Assembly: GCA_050084515.1 (NCBI GenBank)
Contig: CM114273.1
Location: forward strand, 21,018,001 to 21,082,000
Direction of reading: 5' to 3'
DNA: 64,000 nucleotides
Origin: Blasia pusilla
Lineage: Eukaryota; Marchantiophyta; Marchantiopsida; Blasiales
In this document: piece by piece, positions 55,381-64,000 of the stretch
Layout of the letters: each line of letters begins with the position of its first letter
How positions within the stretch are numbered: the stretch's first letter is position 1
Translations under genes and position numbers: made by a program
Notes under the pieces: model-generated
Database searches by the model: none
What the model was told of the DNA's origin: nothing
The model's input: the letters and a program-made list of their open reading frames with translations, nothing else

Positions 55381-57168
55381 TCAAAGGTCCAAGATGACCA
55401 AAGACAAATCCTGGCAATGGGTCTCAAAGGCAAAGCGAGGGAGGAAGAATTCGAGGCCGAGTCGTCGAGGCAGCGAGGAAGAGGTCGGACCAGGTCCTCG
55501 AAAAAACCCCACAGTCGAGGTCATAGAGACCCCGACAAGCCGTCCCCAGACTCGGGAGAAGCGGAAGAGAGAGGTGCCAAGGTTGTGACAAGGAGAATAC
55601 AGTCCATCATCTTTGGGAAGACATAGAGAAACAACGACCCGAACAAGCGTCCTCCTGTAGTTCACAAATTTCTTGGATGGTGAAAAGCTTCAATTCTCAG
55701 CGTCGACACCGCCATTGATAAATTGACAAGCGTTGGGGCCGGAAGCTCCAACAAAACAGGCACGCTCCCTAGACGGTGAATGGAGTGGTCGAAGAGGTGG
55801 CGGTGGATCTATTGATCGTTGATCTGCCCTCGGAGTTCTTGTGGGGCGAGAATCCGTCAGGCAAATTTTTGGTTGGAATGTTCCCCTCTCTTATGACCGG
55901 ATCGCGCTATTGTTCTCCTTTGCGAGGCGCTTATCCGAGTGCGGGCTGCTTCTTAGTGTTGCGGGGGGGCGAGGATGAGCTTTTCAACTGCGGTGTGTCA
56001 AGAGGTAGGCTGAAGTGGAGGGCGGGGCAATCGTGGATCATCAAAAGCAGTACCCACTCCGATCCGCGACGCAGTCAGATTTGGGTAAGGCTCTATTCTG
56101 TCTCCACATAGTATATCTCCGTTGTTTTGTCCATGACCAACCCGTCGGAAGGCGGTTGGTTCTTTGGCAAGAGCAGCCCATGCTTGGCGAGAGCAACCCG
56201 TCGCTGATGGGTTGCGGCTCGAAAACACTGAGGAAAAACCATAAGCAAGCGCAACCCGTCGGAACCCGGCGGGTTTGCGTACACCGGCGTTTTCCGTGTG
56301 TTTCGCCGGAAAGATGCAACCCATCGGAAAGCGGACGGGTTGCTCGCGCCAAGCATGGGCTGCTCTAAGCCAACATGTCGCCTTCCGACGGGTTGCTCTG
56401 ACAAAAACAACGGAGATATACTATGTGGAGACAGAATAGAGCCTTACCCAAACCGACTGTCGCGGATCGGAGTGGGTACTGCTTTTGATGATCCACGATT
56501 GCCCCGCCCCTCCACTTCATGACCTCTTGACACACCGAGGTTGAAAAGCTCATCCTCGCCCCTCCCGCCAACACTAAGAAGCAGCCCCTGTCACTCAGAT
56601 AAGCGTCTGCAAAGGAGAACAATAGCGCGATCTGGTCATAAGAGAGGGGAACATTCCAGTCAGGTACCCCGTCTGACGGATTCTCGTCCCACAATCGCAA
56701 CTCCGAGGGCAGATCAACGATCAATAGATCCACCGCCACCTCTTCGACCACTCCATTCACCGTCTAGGGAGCGTGCCTATTTTTTTGGAGCTTCCGTCCC
56801 AACGTTGTCAATTTATCAATGGCGGGTGTCGACGCTTGAGAATTGAAGCTTTTCAGCTCATCCAATAAACTCGTGAACTAGAGGAGGACGCTTGTTCGGG
56901 TCGTTGTTTCTCTATGTCTTCCCAAGGATGATGGACTGTATTCTCCTTGGCACAACCTTGGCACCTCTCTCTTCCGCTTCTCCCGAGTCTGGGGACGGCT
57001 TGTCGGGGTCTCTATGACCTCAGACTCTGGTGGGGTTTTTTTCGCAGAGGACCTGGTCCGACCCTCTTTCCCCGCTCGCCTGGACGACTCGGCCTCGGAA
57101 TTCTTCCCTCCCCTCGCCTTGCCTTTGAGACCCGCTGTGGATTTGTCTTTGGCTGTGCGGACCTTTGA
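55381..57168. repeat. Large inverted duplication, ~750-bp arms
   Basis: 55381-56130 (plus) repeats the minus-strand gene sequence of 56401-57168 in reverse orientation, from TCAAAGGTCC to the ACAACGGAGATATAC end. The 270-bp centre (56131-56400) is a palindrome array. Arm 1 still reads as the leftward gene's protein on the plus strand (PTSRPQTREKRKREVPRL). Arms differ by small indels. Confidence 0.88.
56131..56400. repeat. Palindrome array (f) in the hairpin loop
   Basis: Sites at about 56139, 56193, 56249, 56315 and 56375 with CCGTCGGAA.GCGG variants. Corresponds to array (a) of the left copy. Confidence 0.8.
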
Positions 57169-58429
57169 AGCCAACTCAGCTGTCTCGAGGGCTTGCTCTT
57201 CTGCATCTCCTCCAAAGAAGTCTTTAGGCTGCACAAAATTGGGGATGTCGTCCCGTCCTGAGGCCACTGCATCATGAAGCACTCGTAAATCTTTCTCGGT
57301 GATGTCTTGAGGGTCGTTGAAGTCCAGCCAAATCGGGCAATTCTCCACCTCTCAATCGGACATGTGCTGAGCCATCTCCGTGTCATACATGGAGAATGTC
57401 TCTCCATCAGGCGGCAAAGCCCACAATTTCAAGGCTGCCGGTAGTTTTCCCAAGGTACCTGCATTCTTACAATGGACAAGGTACCTGGAGACCATCCGTT
57501 GGGCAGCTCTTACTCAAACTGAATCGGCCGCCTGCTCCTGAAGATCTCGCTTCTTCTTTGCTTGATCCTCTTTGTTCCCCTTGATTTCTTCGTCAAGGTT
57601 TTCCTGAGGGAGGACGCAAACCTTGAACATCGTCTTGAATCCTGGATTTTTGATTGGCTTGTCCCGGATGTCGTCGAGCCAAAGCTCGAAATCTACATAA
57701 CTTTCCAGGTTTGCTTCATCCGGAATGGGCTCTAATCTTTTGAGCTCGGCTTGGAGACCGTCCAGCACGGACTTCCCGATAACCCGCAACGCGTCCCAGA
57801 ACGACCATTCGCTGAGCCAGTGCGAGATCACTGGATCAGACACACCCGGAGGATGGTGTGCCACCCTCTTCTGGGCCTCTGTGCCCTCGAGACTGATTTT
57901 CATCCGTCGGATCCTCCTAAACTTGCTTATTCCGGACAACGCAAACCAATGCACGAGATCCAGGGACACTTTCTCCCCAATCCGACCTTGCGGATCTTCA
58001 ACCCTTTTTTGTTGGCGCTTGATAATCGCCTTCAGCTCCTTGTAAAACTCCGGACCAAGTTCGGGGTTGAGAATGCTGATGTAGCGCTGCATCTTGATTG
58101 TCGTGTATTTCGTGGCTGCAGATACTGCAGCTTGGATGAATTTCACGCGCTCAGACCCAGATACTTTCTCCCTCCGCTCCAACTCCAGTGCCGTGCTCTT
58201 CTTCGCGGCCTGTATCTTTGACAAGCAAAGGATTGTTACGGATGCATCTTGGGAAATAAACTTATTTGCCCAAGTCTTCTTTTTTATCTGTGCACCCTTT
58301 GCAAGCATCTGATTTACCAGGGCGTCGCCCAAGAACCCCTTGTACTGTGCCGGGTGCGTTGTAAGCACCTTCTTCACCCGATCGCAATCCTGGATCCAGT
58401 GGTGGGTGACATTCCCCTCCGAAACAATC
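56365..58429 (-). pseudogene. Leftward transposon gene, large exon (right copy)
   Basis: 57514-58437 is open for over 300 codons, longer than in the left copy, and includes IVSEGNVTHHWIQDCDRVKK, YISILNPELGPEFYKELKAI and ISHWLSEWSFWDALRVIGKS. Further blocks at 56878-57348 and 56365-56760 complete it past stops near 57510, 57350 and 56765. The end (VDHQKQYPLRSAT) reads up to a GTAAGG donor near 56440. Function unknown. The acceptor before it has changed from CAG to CAA. Confidence 0.65.
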
Positions 58430-58898
58430 TTGCACATCCAAACTCAATTTCAGAAAATTTGTAAGTTACATGGGTTCCTGCAACCCGTCGGACTCCGACG
58501 GGTCGTCACAGCTCAAGGTCGGATTCAAGCAACGAGCTAAATGATGCAACCCGTCGGAGTCCGACGGATTGCATTCACATTTGTGAATGCCTGGTTTCAA
58601 CCCGTCGGACTCCGACGGGTTGTCAGATAGTCCGTATCAAACGTGAACATGGCAATCCGTCAGAGTCCGACAGGTTGCGCAATGACATGTAAAGCTGCAA
58701 CATCCTAACTTTTGCCATCATCCGAGCAACTCGTCGGAGTCCGACGAATTACTTTCGGCCAAAAACATCCTAACCCATTCATCAATCGAGCAACTCGTCG
58801 GAATCCAACGAGTTGCGTTTGGCCAAAAACATCCCAACAACAGTGGCGACCCAAACAACTTGTTGCAGTCCAAAGGTTTGCAGCAAGAAGAAACTTAC
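58430..58898. repeat. Palindrome array (g) in the main intron
   Basis: 469-bp intron with a GTAAGT donor at 58893-58898. About seven sites (58480, 58543, 58598, 58653, 58726, 58789 and a decayed one near 58855), against ~17 in the left copy. Confidence 0.85.
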
Positions 58899-60111
58899 GT
58901 GTTCATGGCATGCTTGGCCATCTCCACCGTCACCATGTGATGAGGGTATGGATGAAGGACCACTGCCTTCACGCAAAAATGTGCCTCCAAGGAGTTGGGG
59001 CGCTCCTCTGCAAACTTTTTCCACGCCATGAAGCTGTGATTTCCATCCCAGATGAAGAAATGTAGATTCCTCATCCAGCTGAATTCCGTGCCCTCTACTT
59101 GCCTTCTGAAATCTTGGTCTCTCATCCTCTAGAATGTGTCGAGCTTTTCCAAGTCCTCCTCTGTAACCAGGGCTTGGGTTCCATGCTCATCGTAAGGTGA
59201 ACATAGAAGGGAGGGAAGTTGTCGACGTAGGATGTTGTCGCCGCCGATTGTTTGAGCTTCGCGATATCCTCGTCGGACTGAATTTCGCGGACGTATTCCA
59301 TTGTCCGCAATCGGCACAGTGGAATTTTTTGGGGCGTTGTGGGCCTCCATCAGTGTCATCTGCTTTACCACTTGTCAGAACCGGGACAAGATCAATAAGC
59401 TACACTGAATTCCCAATGAATTGCAATTCACATAATTCAAAAAACCCAGATCCTCTCTTACCCGCTCGAAGATTGGGTCGGTTTCTTGACCAGCCAACTT
59501 GTCTGAGACAGCAGCTGGCAAGTCCACTGGGAACTCATTGATCCGATAGAGGTCGATCTCTTCCGCCGGGCTTGGAGACGAGAATGACCGCTCTCCGGCT
59601 TCTTCGGCAATGTCCACCATCTCCACGCTGGCGGTCCTTATGACCTCATCGTCCGTGATTTGAACTTCTGGTGTTTTCGCTATGTTGATTGTGTCCCCAG
59701 ACTTCATCGGGGACATTTCCCACATCTTAACACTTTCGGTTGGACGGGCAGGGTTGTCATCAATGGCTATTGTTTTTCCCTCCTCGCTTTAGCCAATTCT
59801 GCTCTCCTCACCGACGCGTCCAGATGCTTCTTTTCTCGCTTTCCGTCGGCGATCCTTTTCTTCAAGGCCTGCGACATCTCAACCTCTGCGTTCTGTTTAT
59901 CGAGCGCCTCTTGTACAAGTCTCGCAAGAAGCTCCTGGTTGTGCATCTCCGCTTCCCTTTCCCGCTCCTTGATTTCCTGCTGCCTAATCTCATTTGCCGA
60001 ACGAGGCCCTGGAGATGCTGACGCAAGAGTCCTAATGGACTTCGGAGTGAAGCTCCCAACCTTAGTTGCTTGAGCTTTTTTCCTTGTCATTTTTCTCGGA
60101 AATGCCTCCAC
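58899..60111 (-). pseudogene. Leftward transposon gene, coiled-coil and ParB-like exons (right copy)
   Basis: The N-terminal block 59767-60111 includes MTRKKAQATKVGSFTPKS and the charged coiled coil. 59375-59725 carries the acidic stretch and the exon end with its GTAAGAG donor. 59122-59371 and 58899-59125 hold the ParB-like part with FFIWDGNHSFMAW, where the Arg of DGNHR has become Ser. A frameshift near 59330 and a stop near 59128 break it. The native N-terminus is better preserved here than in the left copy. Confidence 0.6.
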
Positions 60112-60316
60112 CTATGTCCACGATGAATTGCTTGATCAATCGCCTTGCTAATGTCAAGATGAGTCACCTTGATCGGTCGAACCGTCTCGCTCTCATGCCC
60201 TTGTATCGTCTCGCGATGACTCGCCGTGTGAAACGCCCCTTGGTATCTGATCAGCTGCTGCGCGGGAGAGGAATGGAGATCGCGAAATGAGAAACCGGAA
60301 ATGAGCGATTTCTGCC

Positions 60317-60326
60317 CTATTTATAC
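60317..60326 (-). promoter_or_regulatory. TATA box of the leftward gene (right copy)
   Basis: Same GTATAAATAG as at 24218-24227. Confidence 0.65.
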
Positions 60327-60414
60327 TTTTCTAGCCATTGGGCTAACCATTGGGTCCCGTCGTCCTTTTGACAGCGACGTGCCGGCCGTTACGGAAGTCC
60401 GGACGTGAAAAATG

Positions 60415-61235
60415 GCAACCCGTCGGAGTCCGACAGGTTGCGCGCCTCCGTCGTCCTGGGAAGATAACGCAAGGTGCGCGAGCAACCCGTATGAGACCGA
60501 AAGGTTGCGCGCCTCCGCCGTCCTAGGAAGATAACGCAAGGTGCACGAGCAACCCGTATGAGACCGACAGGTTGCGCGCCTCCTCCGTCCTGGGAAGATA
60601 ATCCGAGGTGCGCGAGCAACTCGTCGGAGACCGACAGGTTGAGCGCCTCCGCTGTCTTCGGACAAGAACGCGAGGTACCCGTGCAACCCGTCGAAGACCG
60701 ACAGGTTGTGCGCCTCCGCCGTCTTTGGACAAGAACAGGACGTACCCACGCAACCCGTCGGAGACCGTTGGGTTGCACGCTTCCCTCGTCAAGGATTAAC
60801 AACGCGGGCTTCCCGCGCAACTCGTCAGAGGCCGACAGGTTGCACGCTTCCTTCATGTAAGCGAAACAAGGCAAGGCCCTTGCGCAACCTGTCGGAGGGC
60901 AAAGGGTTGCACGCCTCGCCGTCTTTGGGCAAGAAGGTACGGCACCCGCGAAACTCATCGGGAACAGACGGTTTGCACGCTTCCTTCATGTAAGTGTTAC
61001 ACCGTGAGATAATTGGGCAACCCCTCTGATGTCGACGGGTTGCAAGCCTCCACCATCTTCAGGCAAGAAGGAGCGGTATCCAAGCAACTCGTCGGAGAGC
61101 GACGGGTTGCCAGCTTCGATCATGTTTGCGTTTGAAGGTAAGGCAGAAGCGTGCAGCCCGTCCGAAGCCGACGGGTTGCAGGCTTTGCTTAGCTAAGGTT
61201 AATTGTTGAGTTACCAGGACTCCGAAGGGTTCCAA
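60415..61235. repeat. Palindrome array (h) between divergent promoters
   Basis: Sites at about 60417, 60482, 60549, 60616, 60683, 60750, 60817, 60884, 60950, 61018, 61084, 61152 and 61215, close to a 67-bp period. Several have the variant centre CGTATGAGACCGA. Corresponds to array (c). Confidence 0.88.
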
Positions 61236-61392
61236 CAAAATGAAGTGTGCTTTGCAACCCACGTCTCTGCTTCCCAAATCCGGTTATTGAATCTGTTGCA
61301 ACAGAATTGAACCCATTGTGTCAGAAAATTTCACCTACCGAACTTCATCTTGTCAGTAAAATTCTGTCAGGAGTAAATGTTTCCCTATTCAC

Positions 61393-61455
61393 TATAAATT
61401 CTCATTCTCATTCTCATTCTCATTCTGATTCTCTTTTCCATTCTCACTCTCCTCC
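61393..61455 (+). promoter_or_regulatory. TATA box and CATTCT repeat (right copy)
   Basis: TATAAAT at 61393-61399, followed by ATTCTC repeats to about 61450; ATG at 61474. Confidence 0.6.
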
Positions 61456-61473
61456 CGTACGAAATTTTTGGGA

Positions 61474-63356
61474 ATGGATAATTATGTGAAGCTCACTTGT
61501 GGCAGTCATATGGCGGCCCTTCCTCAATCAAAAATCGTTTGACCGCAAGCTCGTGAGTCTTTCATAGCAGTGGATGAAAATTTTCTCTCTGTTCGATTTC
61601 TTCTCCAAATTGGAACCATCTTTGTATCCAAGGATGTTAGGGTGGACGGTACGGAGGACATAATAGGTGAGACAATCCAGCTAGTGACTGCAGACCGTAA
61701 AGTATGGAATCTCCTACCTCTAGCAAATGGTCAATACAGAGTTTACGGCCTGCCCCTGAATTCGTCTTTTTCCCAAGTAGACGGTCGAGAATTTCCTAGT
61801 GCTCCGAGCTCTACGTTTGCAACTCCTAGCTCACCAGATCCGGCTTCCACTCCAACTTCACACGCTCGTAACAACGTTGTTCTTCCTGAAGAGATTCCGG
61901 ATGTTATCAACCTCAGTGGATCTGTCGGACACCAACCGGGCCCTCTGTGTGCCTACTCGTTCCTCTTGCGAGTATCAGGCAATAGTTTGCTTTCGTCTCT
62001 GGCCTTGAAAATGTTCAAGCACATTCTTGTCGACGAGCTCCCGCCCACGTACGATGGTAATTGCATTTTTGAGTTGCCTCCACTTGCTACTCCTGCTCAA
62101 AAGAAAGATGCAGGACGCCTGAAGGGTATGGACAGAAAGTCTGATTGTCATCGATGGTGCAGGCTTCAACGGACTAGTGCTTCAATCCCATATGGTCCTT
62201 GGATTGTCTCCCGCCACCAATGCGTTGGAGCCTTGGAGTGTAGAAGTCCATCATGCCCGTATCTAGAGCGCAATGGGCGAGTCAATACGTCGCAATTCCC
62301 CCCCCAAGAATGCAAAAACTCCATACGAGGTCGGTGCCACCATACCTCTGGGAGGCCATTGATGTCCTCATTGTCAGGCATCGCCCTTCTGCGTTGGAGC
62401 GTGTCCTGCATACATATTTTTCATTGTCCACGACTTGGGCTCCACGTCAGAGTATACAAGGCTGGCAGTTCATGTTGGCTCCCACACTCATCCTGTGACC
62501 GATGCAATTCAGAGACACATCAAGGAGGATGTGGCAAAGAAAGTTGCCGAGGTCTACACAAACTCTCCGGGTTCAAAGCCCAGAGTGATCAAGCTCACAA
62601 CGACATCACAAATTTGTGAACAATTGCTTGGAATCCCTGGATAGGGCGAGATCACGGCGGCTGAGGAGAAACAACTCTGGGAAAATCTCGCATTTTCTCT
62701 CTGATCCTGAATGCTTTCGGAATTTGATGCGTCAAATACGAGTTCTGGATGGAAAGACGGCCGAAATGGATGCCATCGCCAGAATCAAGGCCAACTCTAG
62801 ATTTCCATTCATTCAGAGATGGCAGTTCATGGGCCAAGGAGGCGAGGGATCCAGGGCCTATGTCTTCAAAATCTCAACCACAGGTCCGTCGAGTGGCCTC
62901 GATCTTATAGATCGAATGAGGGAAGGGGAAGATCTTTACGGCAACAAGGTAAGCTTTGATATTTGCTACAGAGTGCTGAACGGATGGTTGACGATGGGTG
63001 CTCACGTTCATGACCATGAGGAGAAGGGACTCAAAATTATATTTGTCTGTGAAGTAAAGGCAGAAGACGTTGGCAGTTTGAAGATGTGCTGGTTACTCTT
63101 ATTGGAGGTGGTGAAGGAAAACAAAAGGCCACCTCCCAAAATTTATGTGTTCATGGCAGACAATGCACAACCTAGGTGGATTGCTATCCGGGAAGTGTTT
63201 TGGGGTGGAGAGGTTCAACCGGAGAGGGAAAGGTCGGATGCTTTCCATTGGCAACAGTCTGTGACCCGGTACACCAAATCTTGCATCAAGGAGAATAAGA
63301 AGACAAAGCATGTCTCTCTACTCCAGCGCTGCAAGGACAGCAAAACCTTGAAGTAG
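61474..63356 (+). pseudogene. MULE-like transposase (right copy, 3' truncated)
   Basis: Starts MDNYVKLTCGSH. A TGA at 61542 replaces the Arg (CGA) codon of the left copy. The 61570-62619 block extends through the zinc cluster until a C-tract frameshift near 62297. The zinc cluster end (VGSHTHPV) is at 62435-62644. 62616-63356 gives the core with SFDICYRVLNGWLTMGAHVH, FVCEVKAEDVGSLKM, FMADNAQPRWIAIREVFWGG and DAFHWQQSVTRY, keeping FMADN where the left copy has FMANN. TAGs at 62641 and 63354. The last exon is absent. Confidence 0.6.
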
Positions 63357-63359
63357 GCC

Positions 63360-63671
63360 ATGGAATGCCAAGAAGCACGCATGTTAGCGTTATGCCAGAC
63401 GAAACAGGTGCAAAAAGAACTCAAACAACGTTACGATCGACATCTCCGGCCACAATCTATAAGCATTGGAGACTTCGTGCTGTTGTACAATAACTGGCGG
63501 CTCAAGTTCCCCGGAAAATTAAAATTAAACTAGATGGGGCCCTACCGGGTATTGGCCATCTATGATAATGGATCACTACAGTTGGGGACCTTACATGGAG
63601 AATCCCTGCCCACGCGGGTCAATGGAATGCATGTGAGTCGGTATTATGAGCCTCAACCTTATGCGGACTGA
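63360..63671 (+). pseudogene. Integrase C-terminus of a different Ty3/gypsy element
   Basis: Reads QTKQVQKELKQRYDRHLRP, IGDFVLLYNNWRLKFPGKLK, then TAG (63532, Trp expected) and MGPYRVLAIYDNGSLQL, ending HVSRYYEPQPYAD with TGA at 63669. This is the GPY/F module at the end of Ty3/gypsy integrases. It is unrelated in sequence to the methyltransferase element and is on the plus strand. It is joined in frame to the transposase at a shared ATGGAATGCCA.GAAG. Confidence 0.85.
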
Positions 63672-63674
63672 AAC

Positions 63675-64000
63675 AGGAGGAAGGGGGTAAGCGAATGCAT
63701 TTAGCTTTGTAGAAGTGTGAAGCGCAAAGCATGACGGATGGTAGCTTTGCAAAGCGCGAAGCGTGAAGCATCGAAGCGCCAAACTAACTATTGCAATTCC
63801 AGTGCCAACAACAACAGCCGCAAAACGGGGGGGACTATATAAGCGTCCTTATGGAACCAGACGGGTCTTTTCATGGATAGGGTAAACACAAAGTTGCGGA
63901 GCAGACCAAAGCGCGGCATTCACCGAGCGCGATGTACAAGCATGCGTCGCAAAGACTCCATGCCCATTCTGCGAAGTGTGGCAATGCCTATGGTCAAGCT
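63675..64000 (+). repeat. Polypurine tract and start of an LTR
   Basis: AGGAGGAAGGGGG at 63675-63687 directly follows the integrase stop. The following bases are rich in GCGAAGC words, with TATATAAG at 63836-63843, as expected of an LTR promoter. The LTR runs beyond the window. Confidence 0.7.

Larger units (their letters stand above)
54250..63356. mobile_element. Two-gene DNA transposon (right copy, truncated)
   Basis: Same gene order and arrays as 16826-27150. It differs by a hairpin insertion (54721-54792), a large inverted duplication (55381-57168), fewer palindromes in the main intron, and loss of the last transposase exon at 63356. Confidence 0.7.
41345..63360. repeat. Right copy of the segmental duplication
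   Basis: Starts where the sequence resembles base 1 of the window (CAGTCTC.TGATGTTTCTAG) and ends inside the transposase gene at about 63356, where it is joined to an unrelated integrase tail. Relative to the left copy it lacks about 520 bp upstream of the hAT frame, about 620 bp in the hAT middle, and everything matching 13350-16825. It also carries an inversion at 49264-53080. Confidence 0.9.

Overview
This is nuclear DNA of a plant-like eukaryote: it has GT-AG introns, a plant-type UDP-glycosyltransferase with a full 44-residue PSPG box, and dense layers of decayed transposons. The sequence does not fix the species. The transposon mix and the UGT style suggest a seed-free land plant (liverwort, moss or lycophyte), but that is a low-confidence guess. 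Only one gene looks intact, the UGT at 37810-39768 (minus). Nearly everything else is mobile-element sequence in several stages of decay.

Large-scale layout. Positions 1-27250 and 41345-63360 are two direct copies of one segment, separated by about 14 kb that contains the UGT. Each copy holds, in order: (1) an hAT-type transposase remnant; (2) a non-coding stretch with a conserved hairpin, a tRNA-like fold and a four-unit 212-bp tandem repeat; (3) a Ty3/gypsy LTR retrotransposon; (4) a large DNA transposon with two divergent genes. The copies share many premature stops, so the elements were already dead when the segment duplicated. They differ by clean rearrangements: an inversion of gag-protease-methyltransferase in the right copy, a deletion of the integrase tail in the left, an inverted LTR promoter in the left, and a large hairpin duplication in the right.

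The Ty3/gypsy element is the main find. Its order is gag (two zinc knuckles) - aspartic protease - C5 cytosine DNA methyltransferase - reverse transcriptase - RNase H - integrase - PHD finger. The methyltransferase shows motifs I, IV, VI, VIII, IX and X, with the catalytic Cys lost in both copies. The PHD finger at the integrase C-terminus survives only in the right copy. This would be a retrotransposon carrying both a DNA-methylation writer and a histone-tail reader. Capture of DNA methyltransferases by retrotransposons has been reported in dinoflagellates and charophyte algae; I do not know of this combination.

The second find concerns the two-gene DNA transposon (about 16.8-28.5 kb and 54.25-63.36 kb). 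The rightward gene encodes a zinc-finger plus DDE-type (MULE-like) transposase. The leftward gene encodes a coiled-coil, ParB-like protein with a long C-terminal region of unknown function. All of its introns longer than 400 bp and the shared divergent promoter are filled with a 25-bp perfect-palindrome family (arms CAACCCGTCGGA and complement around one free base), spaced about every 50-70 bp. Exons contain none. Arms covary, and the spacers between palindromes occur in both orientations.

The 28.5-41.3 kb spacer holds a decayed non-LTR reverse transcriptase, a hairpin-forming minisatellite, a 33-bp-arm foldback, remnants of an unknown coding region, and the UGT. The window ends in a different Ty3/gypsy integrase tail with polypurine tract and LTR start, joined directly to the truncated transposase.
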